A stretch of 64,000 bases of DNA, taken from positions 3,348,001 to 3,412,000 of the forward strand of contig NZ_CP008849.1 in the NCBI RefSeq assembly GCF_000730385.1, written 5' to 3'. This DNA is from Alteromonas australica (lineage in GTDB: Bacteria; Pseudomonadota; Gammaproteobacteria; Enterobacterales; Alteromonadaceae). Shown in pieces: positions 26,321-36,927 of the stretch. Numbering within the stretch: position 1 is the first letter of the stretch; each line of letters opens with the position of its first letter. Both the position numbers and the translations under genes were made by a program. Under the pieces are notes generated by a model. It saw nothing but the letters and a program-made list of their open reading frames with translations, had not been told where the DNA came from and made no database searches.

Positions 26321-29300
26321 ATGATGCGACATTTCCCCTATCGCGCTGGCAGTGCATATATCGTAAGAGCAATGATAGCCATGCTGCTATTTTGTTGCGC
26401 TTTGCTTCCCGTGTATGGTCAACAAAAAATTGAAAGCCTTTCTCTTCACGACGGCCTACTTAACCCCCAGGTTTACGATGTCGCTAAAGACGAGCAAGGC
26501 TTTATTTGGTTTGGGACTGCCGACGGTGTAAAGCGTTACGACGGCTACACATTCACCTCGTTTCGACACGATAAAAATACCCCTTCCTCGCTGTCAAATA
26601 ACAGTGTTGGCGCCATGCTCATCGACAGCAAAAATAGGTTGTGGATAGGCACCTGGGGAGGGGGACTAAACCTCTATCAACGAAAAACGCAAAACTTTAA
26701 GCACTTCTTGCAAGATGAAGAAAACCCGTCGTCATTAGGTGGGAATAAAATCCAAGCTATTTTCGAATCGCGTTCAGGGCAAATTTGGATAGGCACCAAT
26801 GGTGGGGGCTTAAACCTGTTTAACGACGTCGACAATACCTTTGTTAGATTTGAACATAACCCTAATGATAAAACCTCACTCGGTCACAACCGCGTTTGGA
26901 GTATTGCCGAGGATCCTAGCAATAATATCTGGGTTGGCACCTCTGATGGGCTGTATAGAAAATCCCGTTATACCACCCAATTTGAACGTTTTGGTGATAC
27001 GCCTAATGGCCTAGATCACCCAGAAGTACGAGCGATTTATATTAATAAAAAAGGGTATATGTGGATAGCGACACGCAATAGTTTTGGCCGCTTTTATCCT
27101 AAATCTAATCGCTACGCTCCCATTGAGTTCCCTGCTGGAGCCATACCTAGCGTCACTAAAATTACCCCTTACGAAGATGCGCTGCTGCTTTCTACCTTTG
27201 CCGGTATTTTTAAATTCAATACCCGCAAAGCCACTTTCGAGCCCGCGGCTGAGAATGGTGATTGGGCATTGTTAGACAACCGCGACGTCCGGCAAGTTAT
27301 GGTTGAATCCTCCGGTCTGCTGTGGGCGGCCACCCGCTACTCAGGGATAAAAAAAGTGTTTCTAAACCCACCTCGCTTCCAGGGTTGGACAAATATTCTA
27401 AGCAACCAAATGTTGTCGGGGTTGTTTTCGCAAATAATTTCTATGGCGCAAAAACCCAATGGAGAAATGTGGCTGGGTACAGGAAGAAGCTTGGTTAATT
27501 TCGACGGTATATCTAAATTTACCCCACAGATGTCACAAGAAAATTTAGACAGTTTGAATCGCCTTCGTATTGATAGCATGACCTACGATAACAACGAGGG
27601 GCTATACCTAGGCACCGACTTTGGTCTTTATTATTTAGCCACCTCTTCCAGTGATTTAGAAGAAATAGCCTTAGACTGGGCTGGCGGTTTAAACAACACG
27701 GTTGAATGGGTGGCGCACGACGCCGAGGGTTGGCTATGGTTGAATTTAGCCAAGTATCGCCATGTAGTGCGCTGGAAACCTAAAACGAACGAAGTGCAGC
27801 GTTACCTAGATGAAGTTGATGCGGAGTTCACTTTTATTGACAATCAAAATAACGCTTGGGTGGGCACCCAAGGAGAAGGCTTGTTTCAAATTGACCCATC
27901 AACGCAAGGGGTTATCAACTACAACGCCAATGACGATGCTAACACCTTAAGCAGCAACCATATCAATGCGGCTATGCAGGCAATTGACGATACTATTTGG
28001 TTCGCGACTAACCGCGGCTTAGAAAAATATACGCCGTCTACAAAGTCATTTGAAACCATCAGTTTAGATATTGATGGCGTAGGGTTCGCGGTACTGTCTT
28101 TGGTGCAAGACCGTCAAGGAATGCTGTGGCTAGCCACCTCGAAAGGCATCTATCGGCTAAACCCTAATACTCAGGAATTTCAGTATTTTACCACTAACGA
28201 CGGTTTACACAGCAATACTTTCCTCCCCCGCTCCGCCTTGTTAGCCTCTGATGGTTTTATTTATTTTGGCAGTATTGATGGGCTTACCGGCTTTAACCCT
28301 AATGCCGTTAGTGCCAACGACGCAATTCCCCCGCTCGCCATTACTGGCGTTGAAATAGACGGCGAAGAAGTGTTTCCCGTACCCACGTCTTTGGTACTTC
28401 CTAACGACTATAAACAATTAACCATAACGTTTGCAGCTCTCGATTACCATGCGAGTGAAGATAACCAATATCGCACCCGCCTAGTCAACTACTATGATAC
28501 GTGGAGTGACATAACCGATCGCTACACAGTGTCTTATGCGCGCATGCAACCTGACACTTACCTTTTTGAAGTGATTGGCAGTAATAACCATGGTACCTGG
28601 AACCTTAAACCGCAAACCTTAACACTGATTGTACCGCCCTTATGGTATCAAACACTGTGGTTCAAAATATTAGCCCCACTTAGCCTGTTACTGCTTATCT
28701 ACGCTTTTTATAAAAACCGGCTTAACAAGCATTATGCAACCGAGAAATACCTCTCTGCCCAAGTAGAGCGAAGAACGCGAGATATATTTGTACTAGGCGA
28801 TGTAGGGCGCGACCTCGCTGCCACTACGGATACAGAAAACATTGCGAAACTGCTGTTTCAGCAACTCGACCAAGCCCTTGAAGCGAATAGCTTTATGGTG
28901 GGCCTATATCACCCGCAATCCCATCAAGTGAGTTTTATTTTCACCATGGTTGACGGCCAACGTAGTCAACCGACATCCGTTGATACCAATCAATCTAATG
29001 ACCCTGTCGCTTGGACAATCAATTGCAAGAGAGAGTTTATTGCACAAACAACAGAACAATGGGAGCAGGCCGGATTAGCGCCTTCGCAATGCTTTAATGG
29101 TGAACACACCCAATCGGCGGTATGCCAGCCGCTAATGGCAGGAAACACCTTGCTAGGGGTAGTCGCCATCTATGCAAACGCGCCAAACGCATTTGATACA
29201 TCACAAGTAAATATTTTTCGCATTGCCTCAAGCTTTGCGTCTGTTGCCATATCAAACAGTTTGTCATTTAAAGAGTTAGCTGAAGCAGAACAACGATTAG

Positions 29301-31903
29301 AGCTGGCTATGACGGGCGCGAATGCCGGTACCTGGGAATGGGATCCTGCCAGCGATACCTTGATTACCAACGCGGTATGGGCCTCGATGCTTGGCTATAC
29401 CAAGGATGAGCTAGCGTCTCGTTATGGTGCAGATACGAATATTCTTCCGTTTTTAATTCACCCTGATGATAAAGAAAAGTGCGAACTTGGCTTAAAAAGG
29501 CACCTGAGCAACGAAACACATGATTACCGCTGCGAGTATCGTATGCAATGTGCTGATGGTGCATACAAATGGGTGCTGAGCGTAGGCCGCGCAGTCAGAG
29601 AAAACAGCGACACTCACTCCCTTAAAATGTTTGGTATTCACCTTGATGTGAATACAGCCAAAGCCATGGAGACCGCGTTAAAAGAAGCGAAAGAAAAGGC
29701 AGAAAGCGCAACACAAGCTAAGTCAGATTTTCTTTCCAATATGTCCCATGAAATTCGCACGCCCATGAATGCTATCATAGGCATGAGCCACCTTGCCTTA
29801 CAAACCCAATTGAATGCAAAGCAGCAAAACTATATTGAGAAAGTGCACCGTAGCGCCGAGTTACTGCTGGGAATTATCAACGACATCCTCGACTTTTCTA
29901 AAATTGAAGCGGGTCGTTTAGAAATTGAAGAAATTCCGTTTGAGCTAGACGACGTGCTCGAAAACATGGCAAACGCCATCGCTTTTAAGGCCGATGAAAA
30001 AGGGATAGAACTTTACTTCGACATAGACAATGACGTACCCAAAACCTTTATTGGAGATCCCTTAAGACTAGGCCAAATTCTACTAAATTTAGGAAATAAT
30101 GCGGTTAAGTTCTCCAACGAAGAGGGGGAGATAGTTGTCGTGGTGAAATTACGCAACGAAAACCACTCACATTGTAGCCTTGAATTTTGCGTGTCGGACA
30201 ACGGCATAGGCATGACGCCGGAACAAAAAGGGAAATTATTCCAATCCTTTAGCCAAGCAGATTCCTCTATTACACGAAAATATGGCGGCACTGGGCTTGG
30301 ACTCGCAATATCAAAAGATCTTGTGGGGCTAATGGGCGGAGACATTTGGGTTGAGTCTGAAATAGATAAAGGCAGTCAATTCTTCTTTACCGTTAATTTA
30401 GGCTACAGAGAATCAGAAAGAACCAATATACAACATAGCGTAAAACCACACTTAAATATCCTGGTCGTTGACGACAGTGAAACCGCCAGAGAGGTATTGC
30501 ATAGCCAACTCACAAGCTTTGGCATCCAACATAAAGTGGTTAGTAGCGGTCATGAAGCCATGACTTTGTTAGAACAACAACACATACAGCCCTTTGATTT
30601 AATTCTTATGGATTGGAAAATGCCACACATGGATGGGCTCGAAACCGTGGCTCAGATTCGTCAACACGCTTCAATTTGCTATCAGCCTAAAATTATCATG
30701 GTGACTGCATTCAACAGTAACGACATGGAAGAAGAAACCAAACACCTTGATATTGAGAATACGTTAACCAAGCCTGTTACCGCGTCCACGTTATTAGAGG
30801 CCATATCACGCAGTGTCGGGGTAAATAAGGTCGCTAAGACCAGGTTAAAAAGTGCCAATGACAATACCGCCTTTGCACACATTCTTGGCGGCCTACACCT
30901 ACTTCTGGTTGAAGATAACGAGATGAACCAGGAATTAGCGTGTGAATTACTTGATGCCGTAGGTGTAAAAACAACGGTGGCTGAAAATGGTGAGGTAGCA
31001 CTCACGCTACTGGAAAAACACAACGTTGACGGCGTGCTAATGGACTGCCAAATGCCTGTTATGGACGGCTATTCCGCCACTCGAGAAATTCGCAAAAAAG
31101 CAAAATATCAAACGCTGCCTATTATTGCCATGACAGCGAATGTGATGGCCGACGATATCGCCAAAGTTAGCGCCTGTGGCATGAATGCCCACATTGCAAA
31201 ACCCATAAACGTGAGGGTGATGTACGAAACCCTTAGCCGTATTTTAGTGCCGTCAAAGATTCATGCTATTACTGAAAATAATGACCCCGAGCACGTTGAA
31301 TTCCCTGTTAATTCTATTTCTGGCGTGGATCTTCAAAAAGGGCTTTTATCCGCCAATTACAATGTTGCACTTTATCAAAAGCACCTGCTGAAATTTGCCG
31401 AAAAATATCGGTATTTTGCGCACACGCTGAAGACATCGATAGAAGAACGTCGTTACAAAGATGTTACCCGTGAAATCCATACATTGAAGGGGTTAGCGGG
31501 CAGTATTGGGGCACAAACATTATACCAAGACACAGAGATTCTGGAACGTAAGTTAAATACCAATATCCACATCGAAGCTGATGAAGCCACAGCCACCATG
31601 CTAGAGAGTTTGCAACGTGTGGTTTCATCCATTGACGCTGTCGACGCGCAGCTCACTGCGACAGAGTCCCTGCAAAACGACAGCATTGATGTTGAAACAT
31701 TTACCGCAAGATTACACCAACTGCTCGACTTACTTGACGATTATGACACTGAAGCAGTAGATGTGGTGGAAGAACTCAACAGAAATGCAAAAGGCCTGTC
31801 CTGCGAAGTTATCAGTGAGCTTGAGTGCATAGCAAAAGCACTGCGGCTGTACGACTTTGAAACTGCAACTACCCACGCTAACAAGCTTCTTAACATTGTG
31901 TAG
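26321..31903 (+). CDS. Hybrid sensor histidine kinase with periplasmic propeller, GAF, PAS, two receivers and Hpt
   Basis: Very large sensor of 1860 residues. In order: signal peptide (about 1-33); many two-component-regulator propeller repeats (about 40-690, recurring [17 protein letters not shown] blades); Y_Y_Y domain (about 700-775); membrane helix (about 785-805); GAF-like domain (about 830-980); PAS domain (about 990-1115); HisKA with H1143 in [10 protein letters not shown]; ATPase domain ([23 protein letters not shown]); receiver 1 with D1431; receiver 2 with D1575; Hpt with H1720. The outer half resembles carbohydrate-sensing HTCS proteins, but no AraC-type output domain is present. 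Phosphate probably leaves through Hpt to a separate regulator, perhaps the upstream HD-GYP protein. Confidence 0.92.
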   Translation: MMRHFPYRAGSAYIVRAMIAMLLFCCALLPVYGQQKIESLSLHDGLLNPQVYDVAKDEQGFIWFGTADGVKRYDGYTFTSFRHDKNTPSSLSNNSVGAMLIDSKNRLWIGTWGGGLNLYQRKTQNFKHFLQDEENPSSLGGNKIQAIFESRSGQIWIGTNGGGLNLFNDVDNTFVRFEHNPNDKTSLGHNRVWSIAEDPSNNIWVGTSDGLYRKSRYTTQFERFGDTPNGLDHPEVRAIYINKKGYMWIATRNSFGRFYPKSNRYAPIEFPAGAIPSVTKITPYEDALLLSTFAGIFKFNTRKATFEPAAENGDWALLDNRDVRQVMVESSGLLWAATRYSGIKKVFLNPPRFQGWTNILSNQMLSGLFSQIISMAQKPNGEMWLGTGRSLVNFDGISKFTPQMSQENLDSLNRLRIDSMTYDNNEGLYLGTDFGLYYLATSSSDLEEIALDWAGGLNNTVEWVAHDAEGWLWLNLAKYRHVVRWKPKTNEVQRYLDEVDAEFTFIDNQNNAWVGTQGEGLFQIDPSTQGVINYNANDDANTLSSNHINAAMQAIDDTIWFATNRGLEKYTPSTKSFETISLDIDGVGFAVLSLVQDRQGMLWLATSKGIYRLNPNTQEFQYFTTNDGLHSNTFLPRSALLASDGFIYFGSIDGLTGFNPNAVSANDAIPPLAITGVEIDGEEVFPVPTSLVLPNDYKQLTITFAALDYHASEDNQYRTRLVNYYDTWSDITDRYTVSYARMQPDTYLFEVIGSNNHGTWNLKPQTLTLIVPPLWYQTLWFKILAPLSLLLLIYAFYKNRLNKHYATEKYLSAQVERRTRDIFVLGDVGRDLAATTDTENIAKLLFQQLDQALEANSFMVGLYHPQSHQVSFIFTMVDGQRSQPTSVDTNQSNDPVAWTINCKREFIAQTTEQWEQAGLAPSQCFNGEHTQSAVCQPLMAGNTLLGVVAIYANAPNAFDTSQVNIFRIASSFASVAISNSLSFKELAEAEQRLELAMTGANAGTWEWDPASDTLITNAVWASMLGYTKDELASRYGADTNILPFLIHPDDKEKCELGLKRHLSNETHDYRCEYRMQCADGAYKWVLSVGRAVRENSDTHSLKMFGIHLDVNTAKAMETALKEAKEKAESATQAKSDFLSNMSHEIRTPMNAIIGMSHLALQTQLNAKQQNYIEKVHRSAELLLGIINDILDFSKIEAGRLEIEEIPFELDDVLENMANAIAFKADEKGIELYFDIDNDVPKTFIGDPLRLGQILLNLGNNAVKFSNEEGEIVVVVKLRNENHSHCSLEFCVSDNGIGMTPEQKGKLFQSFSQADSSITRKYGGTGLGLAISKDLVGLMGGDIWVESEIDKGSQFFFTVNLGYRESERTNIQHSVKPHLNILVVDDSETAREVLHSQLTSFGIQHKVVSSGHEAMTLLEQQHIQPFDLILMDWKMPHMDGLETVAQIRQHASICYQPKIIMVTAFNSNDMEEETKHLDIENTLTKPVTASTLLEAISRSVGVNKVAKTRLKSANDNTAFAHILGGLHLLLVEDNEMNQELACELLDAVGVKTTVAENGEVALTLLEKHNVDGVLMDCQMPVMDGYSATREIRKKAKYQTLPIIAMTANVMADDIAKVSACGMNAHIAKPINVRVMYETLSRILVPSKIHAITENNDPEHVEFPVNSISGVDLQKGLLSANYNVALYQKHLLKFAEKYRYFAHTLKTSIEERRYKDVTREIHTLKGLAGSIGAQTLYQDTEILERKLNTNIHIEADEATATMLESLQRVVSSIDAVDAQLTATESLQNDSIDVETFTARLHQLLDLLDDYDTEAVDVVEELNRNAKGLSCEVISELECIAKALRLYDFETATTHANKLLNIV

Positions 31904-32073
31904 TCACAGATCCCAGGCCCCCCTTGATGGTAGTTTTTTCAAGCCCCCTCAATATTCAATTTCACACTATGAAAGATATTTTTGCACTCACCTTCACCAT
32001 TGAATCAATCCAAGAAGAAGCCATTTAAGTAATCACTACATGTTAAATAAAACCGCATATAAAGGATTACAAA

Positions 32074-33195
32074 ATGACAGACTCTGCTCTTTTTCGCCCA
32101 CTGACATGGGCCGATAACAGCCTTAACAATAGAATGGTTCTTGCACCTATGACCCGAGGCCGTGCTGGCAGCGATCGCATCCCTAATAAAATAATGGGGG
32201 ATCACTACGTACAGCGAGCTGATGCAGGATTAATTATTACCGAAGCCACCGCAATTTCAAAAGAAGGAATAGGTTGGGTAGATTCACCGGGGATCTACAC
32301 TGACAAAATGGTTGATGGCTGGCGTTCAGTGGTTGATCGCGTCCATGAAGTGGATGGCAAAATAGTGCTTCAGCTATGGCACACAGGCAGAGCATCACAC
32401 AGTGACTTCCATGACGGTGCCCTTCCCCTTTCTGCTTCTGCTATTGCTATTCAAGGGGATGAGATTCATACCCCAAAAGGTAAAAAAGCGTACGAAGTGC
32501 CAAAAGCGATGTCGTACGATGATATTCAGCGCACGGTAAATGATTATAAAAAGGCCGCCGTCAATGCGAAAGCCGCAGGCTTCGACGGTATCGAAGTGCA
32601 TGCTGCCAATGGCTACCTGATCAATCAGTTTTTGGACAGTCGTAGCAACCAACGTGATGACAAATACGGCGGGAACCTTGAAAATCGCTATCGTTTTTTA
32701 CACGAGATTCTCGATGCCGTGTTCGATGTATGGCCTGCGGAAAACGTAGGGGTTCGCCTTTCTCCCAATGGCGTGTTTAACGATATGGGCGCCGACGACT
32801 TCAGAGAAACCTTCACCTACGTGGCTCAGCAGTTAAATAAGCGCAAGCTGGGTTACTTGCATGTCATGGACGGCCTCGCATTTGGCTTTCATGAGCGGGG
32901 GGAGCCTATGTCACTGGCAGAGTTTAGAGCGCTTTATGATGGTTTGTTGATAGGCAATTGTGGTTACACTAAGGCAGATGCCGAACAGCGTATTAATGAT
33001 GGCGATGCAGACATGATTGCGTTTGGCCGCCCTTGGATCACCAATCCAGATTTACCCACCCGATTTAAACACGACTACCCATTGGCGGCATTTGATGACC
33101 CGTCTACTTGGTACGGTGGAAGTGAAGAAGGGTATACAGATTTTCCCACCTATCGCGAGAAAACGGGTAAAGACGCGATGACTTCTCTCACCTGA
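32074..33195 (+). CDS. nemA: Old yellow enzyme-type alkene reductase (NemA-like)
   Basis: FMN-dependent ene-reductase of 373 residues. Features are the opening RMVLAPMTRGRA, QLWHTGRASH, the substrate-binding His/Asn in EVHAANGYLINQFLD, and RYGG-type DKYGGNLENRYRF. Such enzymes reduce activated double bonds (N-ethylmaleimide, enones, some nitro compounds) with NAD(P)H. It is monocistronic. The physiological substrate is unknown. Confidence 0.92.
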   Translation: MTDSALFRPLTWADNSLNNRMVLAPMTRGRAGSDRIPNKIMGDHYVQRADAGLIITEATAISKEGIGWVDSPGIYTDKMVDGWRSVVDRVHEVDGKIVLQLWHTGRASHSDFHDGALPLSASAIAIQGDEIHTPKGKKAYEVPKAMSYDDIQRTVNDYKKAAVNAKAAGFDGIEVHAANGYLINQFLDSRSNQRDDKYGGNLENRYRFLHEILDAVFDVWPAENVGVRLSPNGVFNDMGADDFRETFTYVAQQLNKRKLGYLHVMDGLAFGFHERGEPMSLAEFRALYDGLLIGNCGYTKADAEQRINDGDADMIAFGRPWITNPDLPTRFKHDYPLAAFDDPSTWYGGSEEGYTDFPTYREKTGKDAMTSLT

Positions 33196-33219
33196 TGTCA
33201 GGCTTAGGAAGATTAAGTG

Positions 33220-33249
33220 CGCTAACCGCTTTTTCATTGGCAGTTAGCG
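33220..33249. terminator. Hairpin between nemA and the AHSA1-like gene
   Basis: Arms CGCTAAC (33220-33226) and GTTAGCG (33243-33249), extended outward by GAAGAT/ATCTTC with a bulge. It sits between two converging genes and probably terminates one or both, though T-runs are weak. Confidence 0.5.
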
Positions 33250-33279
33250 TATCTTCAATTCGTTAAACTGGTGTTCTAA

Positions 33280-33726
33280 TTAATTAAAGTTCGATGTTTC
33301 GCTGGCTAAAACAGCCAGCTTTTCTAAACAAGACATCCATGCATATTGATGCTGATCTGTTTCATCTTGATTGGCAAAGCCACTTTGCATGACCACCAGT
33401 CTAACCTGACCATCATTCACCGCTTCAAAATGAACATCTACCGCTGTCATCACTGAGTCTTCCAAGTTATCTTCCCATGCCCAGGAAAATGCAAGCTTCT
33501 CGTTTGCTAACACGGTCACGTATTCGCCGGTCAAGGATACTTCTGTGCCATGGGGTTCTAGCATTTTAATGCGGTAACGGCCACCTTCTTTAAAATCACT
33601 CATAACCTGGGTTACGCTGCAATCGCCTGGAGCAAACCATTCTGATAAATATTCAGGCTCGTGAAAAGCTGCGTAGATAAACGGTAAGCTTCCGTCTAAT
33701 GTGACATCTATAGTAAATTGATGCAT
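33280..33726 (-). CDS. SRPBCC/AHSA1-domain protein
   Basis: Protein of 148 residues with the Aha1/START-like helix-grip fold: the opening TLDGSLPFIYAAFHEPEYLSEWF, GGRYRIKMLEPHG, and EDNLEDSVMTAVDVHFE. The family binds hydrophobic ligands or acts as co-chaperone-like proteins; no specific function can be given. A terminator-like hairpin stands 35 nt upstream of the start on the same strand, so expression may depend on read-through or on a promoter very close to the gene. Confidence 0.8.
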   Translation of the reverse strand: MHQFTIDVTLDGSLPFIYAAFHEPEYLSEWFAPGDCSVTQVMSDFKEGGRYRIKMLEPHGTEVSLTGEYVTVLANEKLAFSWAWEDNLEDSVMTAVDVHFEAVNDGQVRLVVMQSGFANQDETDQHQYAWMSCLEKLAVLASETSNFN

Positions 33727-33751
33727 GAAAACACCCTTAGTGCTGATACAA

Positions 33752-33789
33752 CGAAAAAATCCCGAGCCTGTGAAACTAATAGGCTCGGG
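33752..33789 (-). terminator. Terminator hairpin directly upstream of the AHSA1-like gene
   Basis: Arms CCCGAGCCT (33761-33769) and AGGCTCGGG (33781-33789) form a perfect 9-bp stem. On the minus strand it is followed by ATTTTTT, an intrinsic terminator. A promoter-like pair (TTGTTG / TATAAC, 16-nt spacer) lies upstream at 33891-33864, so this may end a short RNA of about 105 nt or attenuate the gene. Confidence 0.7.
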
Positions 33790-33998
33790 TGAAGGAGAAC
33801 ATCTTCATTGCTTTTATCGGCATGGTTAGGAAATAACTTAACCACACATTTGTTAGACTTTTTGTTATATCGCCAACGCTAAAAACAACAACTTGAAGTC
33901 AAAAATATAACGAGATATCCCATTGCGTTAAAGGACTGTGTCGTTAATCATCGTCATAACAAGAGGAAGGATAAGTTTACCGTGGAGTATTTAAACCA

Positions 33999-34982
33999 AT
34001 GACACGTCCCTTTTTACCCGCTTTGCCTATCACCATTTTAAGCCAAAACGCTGACGCCATACGCACAGAACTCCATACTGCTATGAAGAAAAACAGCTGT
34101 TTAAAAGCAGGGCCAGAAGTGGTGATAAGACAAGCCACAGACACCCCTTCAAAGATTAATTGTGACGCCGTTGAGGTCATGATTGCCGACCCAGATTTAG
34201 CCGCACAAATTATTCCTGACTGCACAAATTTAACCTGGTGCCAGTCTACCTGGGCTGGGAACGCGCCTTTGCTTAACGGAGGCAAAACCGACTACACCTT
34301 GACCGCACTAAGAGGGGTATTTGGGCCGCTCATGCGTGAATATGTCTTTGCTTACCTTTTGCAACATGCCAGAAACCTCGACGGATTTGCTGAACAGCAA
34401 GCCGCTACGCCCCCTCGGTGGGAATCGGCTACACGCATGCCTTTGCGTGGGCAAACACTAGGGATAATAGGCGTGGGAGATATTGGCAAAGCGTTAATGC
34501 CGGTGGCACAAAGCTTTGGAATGACAGTGATTGGTGTCTCGCGAAGTGGTAACGCGGTTAAGGGGGTTGAACGCATGTATGCCACCGCAGAACTTCACCA
34601 GTTTGCCCAACAGGCAGATCATGTGGTTAATCTCATGCCTGACACGCCGGGCACCTATGGGCGACTAAACGAAGACTTTTTTGCCTGTTTAAAGCCTCAC
34701 AGCATCTTTATTAATGCAGGCCGTGGAAACGCAGTAGATGACGAAGGGCTTCTTAGCAGCCTCGACAAGCACCATCTTGCCCATGCTGTGCTAGACGTAT
34801 TTACACAAGAACCTTTGCCTAGCTCACACCCTTTTTGGCGCCATCCTAAGGTAACCGTTACCGCGCACACAGCAGCAGAGTCTCGCCCTGCTGATGTGGC
34901 GAGCGTGTTTCTCGACAATGCCACACGCTTTGCTCATGGTGACACATTGCTGTACCAATGTGATTTTGCAAAAGGATATTAA
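33999..34982 (+). CDS. D-2-hydroxyacid dehydrogenase (GhrA/SerA superfamily)
   Basis: NAD(P)-dependent dehydrogenase of 327 residues. The Rossmann motif is GVGDIGK (in LGIIGVGDIGKALMPV). Catalytic Arg (INAGRGNAVDDEGL), Glu (FTQEPLP) and His (TAHTAA) are all present. The overall spacing resembles glyoxylate/hydroxypyruvate reductases of the GhrA group. It is monocistronic and convergent with the GST gene. Substrate could be glyoxylate, hydroxypyruvate or another 2-ketoacid. Confidence 0.88.
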   Translation: MTRPFLPALPITILSQNADAIRTELHTAMKKNSCLKAGPEVVIRQATDTPSKINCDAVEVMIADPDLAAQIIPDCTNLTWCQSTWAGNAPLLNGGKTDYTLTALRGVFGPLMREYVFAYLLQHARNLDGFAEQQAATPPRWESATRMPLRGQTLGIIGVGDIGKALMPVAQSFGMTVIGVSRSGNAVKGVERMYATAELHQFAQQADHVVNLMPDTPGTYGRLNEDFFACLKPHSIFINAGRGNAVDDEGLLSSLDKHHLAHAVLDVFTQEPLPSSHPFWRHPKVTVTAHTAAESRPADVASVFLDNATRFAHGDTLLYQCDFAKGY

Positions 34983-34996
34983 GCCTGTCTGGGTCA

Positions 34997-35569
34997 CTAA
35001 TCTCGTGGGTTAGTGGCCGTAATTTCAATTCGGTCTTGGTGTTTTTCATGAAATTCCAGTAACTGAGGATAGGCTTTCATGTCGTGTAATTCTCTAAACA
35101 ACACCCAGTCAATCATAGTATAAAGGCATATTTCAGGGTAACTCCAGCCACTGAAGCCACCTTGACTTAACTGCTCAGAAAGGGTGGAAAGTACTGCTTC
35201 AATCCGCTCGTTTTGTAAGCTAAAGTATAATTTGTCTTGGGTTATATCTATATCAGAGCGCTTCAATAACATCAGCTGTACAAAAGAATCGTTAGCCGCG
35301 TCGATTAGTGTCAGCTGGTTTTCTTCTTCCCAACTCAGCCCGTCATGGTCTAACTTTTCTGCTAAATAGTTGTAAATGACACGAGAGTCGAAAATCATTT
35401 CGCCATCATCTTCTAAACAAGGCACTTTTAATGTGGGGTTGCGAGACGCTAAAAGCGCTCTATCTTCACCCGAAAAAATCTGCAAATTTAAGAATTCATG
35501 CTCTGTTGAAAATAAAACAATACGAATACGGCGAACATAAGGAGAAGTGGTTGAACCATAAAGTTTCAT
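34997..35569 (-). CDS. Glutathione S-transferase family protein
   Basis: Protein of 190 residues with a thioredoxin-fold N-terminal half (KLYGSTTSPYVRRIRIVL, TLKVPCLEDDG, FDSRVIYNYLAEKL) and a helical C-terminal half. The Ser of TTSP is a likely catalytic residue, and D in FDSRVI replaces the usual E-S glutathione contact pattern. It is somewhat shorter than typical GSTs. A detoxification or stress role is probable; no substrate can be named. Confidence 0.85.
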   Translation of the reverse strand: MKLYGSTTSPYVRRIRIVLFSTEHEFLNLQIFSGEDRALLASRNPTLKVPCLEDDGEMIFDSRVIYNYLAEKLDHDGLSWEEENQLTLIDAANDSFVQLMLLKRSDIDITQDKLYFSLQNERIEAVLSTLSEQLSQGGFSGWSYPEICLYTMIDWVLFRELHDMKAYPQLLEFHEKHQDRIEITATNPRD

Positions 35570-35658
35570 AAAATACGTCCATAAATTGAACTAGCTTAAG
35601 AAACCAGTGTAGCCAGATAAAATGAAGATTGGGAAATGATTTTTAACAAGAAGAAGAC

Positions 35659-35687
35659 AGGCATACGGAATAATACGATGTATGCCT
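35659..35687. terminator. Terminator hairpin after erpA
   Basis: Arms AGGCATAC (35659-35666) and GTATGCCT (35680-35687) form an 8-bp stem about 20 nt past the erpA stop. T-rich sequence follows on both strands. Confidence 0.6.
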
Positions 35688-35709
35688 AGTTTTCATTTAC
35701 TGTCGCTGA

Positions 35710-36054
35710 CTACACGCTAAAGCTAGCGCCACATCCGCATGTGGTGGTGGCATTGGGGTTTTCAACCAAAAACCGTGACCCTTCTAACCCGTCAACGTAA
35801 TCCACCACACCGCCAACTAAGTATTGTAAACTCATGGGGTCGACCACGAGTGTTACGCTATCCTTTTCGATAGTCATATCGCCGTCGTTAACTTTTTCAT
35901 CAAATGTGAAGCCGTATTGAAAGCCCGAACATCCACCGCCAGTCACGTACACACGCAACTTTAGGTCGGGATTCTCTTCTTCTGTCACAAGGGCTTTAAC
36001 CTTCGCTGCCGCTGCATCAGAAAACTCAATTGGCAACGCTGTTTCTACAGTCAT
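35710..36054 (-). CDS. erpA: Iron-sulfur cluster insertion protein ErpA
   Basis: A-type Fe-S carrier of 114 residues, the same length as E. coli ErpA. The three cluster-binding Cys are visible: one in [11 protein letters not shown] and two in the C-terminal TCGCGASF. It delivers clusters to apoproteins, in enterics including isoprenoid enzymes. The ATG at 36054 is chosen for its AAGAGGTG ribosome site; a GTG six bases upstream is less likely. It appears monocistronic. Confidence 0.96.
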   Translation of the reverse strand: MTVETALPIEFSDAAAAKVKALVTEEENPDLKLRVYVTGGGCSGFQYGFTFDEKVNDGDMTIEKDSVTLVVDPMSLQYLVGGVVDYVDGLEGSRFLVENPNATTTCGCGASFSV

Positions 36055-36165
36055 ACCCACCTCTTAATAAACCGAGTGCCTATGCACTTTTGCTTGAGCG
36101 CAATTATCTAATACTTGCGTACTGCTAGCAACTATTGGGGCAAAACTTAACGAATCAAGCTTAGT

Positions 36166-36480
36166 TTACGACATCAGCCAATACATTAACCCAGCTCCTA
36201 CCATACTCCCTAGCATGAGCGCAGCAATTAACAGCGTCCACATGGGGGCAAATCGTACTTCTGTTTCAGCCTGAGAGCCTTGTGGCGGAATAACCTTTAA
36301 GTCAGCTTGTTCAATATTAAACACGGCGCACATCGCCATGACTGTTTCGGTCGACGCATTACCGGTCTTTTCAACCCGTTGCACTGTTCTTAAACTCACT
36401 GAACATAGGTCAGCGAACGCTTGTTGTGTCCATTGGTACTGCTGCCTAAGCGCTTTTACCCGAGACGCGTTAACTTCCAC
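36166..36480 (-). CDS. XRE-type helix-turn-helix protein with C-terminal membrane anchor
   Basis: Protein of 104 residues. An N-terminal Cro/XRE helix-turn-helix (about 5-60; WTQQAFADLCSVSLRTVQRVE) is followed by a short linker and one membrane helix (about 80-102). The DNA-binding domain would be cytoplasmic and tethered to the inner membrane. It lies 12 nt after another small membrane protein gene and is probably co-expressed with it. Membrane-tethered XRE regulators often sense through a partner; none is proven here. Confidence 0.82.
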   Translation of the reverse strand: MEVNASRVKALRQQYQWTQQAFADLCSVSLRTVQRVEKTGNASTETVMAMCAVFNIEQADLKVIPPQGSQAETEVRFAPMWTLLIAALMLGSMVGAGLMYWLMS

Positions 36481-36492
36481 AATAAGCCCCTC

Positions 36493-36927
36493 CTAGGCTG
36501 GGGCAAACTGCATAAATAAGGCTAGCGCGGCACCACCTATCAGCAAGCCAAAGAGAAAGCCCACTCCAATAATCTTAATAAACGATTTAGCAGAGTCAAA
36601 AGCCGCCTTTTCCTGCTTGGCAATTAGCCTGTTGTTTTTGAAAAGACTGCATTCAAGTCGCCCGGTAAGAATATTGTCCATTTCAAAGGTCACCCTGTAG
36701 GCCTGCTCTGCGTGGGTAAAAGTGTGGCTACTTTTAACCTTGAACATTTCACGCTTATCCGAAACGGGATTATCATTGACGTATACCGTTTCCCGACCAG
36801 ACCACATAGAACCATTGACGGCAATGTCTACGCCTTCATCGTTGAAGTAAAACCAATATCCCTCTCTAATACCAGATGTTGCCATTTTCGTTTTTTCGTT
36901 GCTTGTCGTATTTGTTGAGTGTGCCAT
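36493..36927 (-). CDS. Small membrane protein of unknown function, partner of the XRE protein
   Basis: Protein of 144 residues. The soluble part (about 15-110) is beta-rich (GYWFYFNDEGVDIAVNGSMWSGRETVYVN), with a repeating pattern of short strands resembling a sandwich. One membrane helix near the C terminus (about 118-140) has a glycine-rich core (GVGFLFGLLIGGAALALF). No signal peptide is present, so the N-terminal part is probably cytoplasmic. No family is recognised. Its position 12 nt before the membrane-bound helix-turn-helix gene suggests the pair works together. Confidence 0.65.
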   Translation of the reverse strand: MAHSTNTTSNEKTKMATSGIREGYWFYFNDEGVDIAVNGSMWSGRETVYVNDNPVSDKREMFKVKSSHTFTHAEQAYRVTFEMDNILTGRLECSLFKNNRLIAKQEKAAFDSAKSFIKIIGVGFLFGLLIGGAALALFMQFAPA

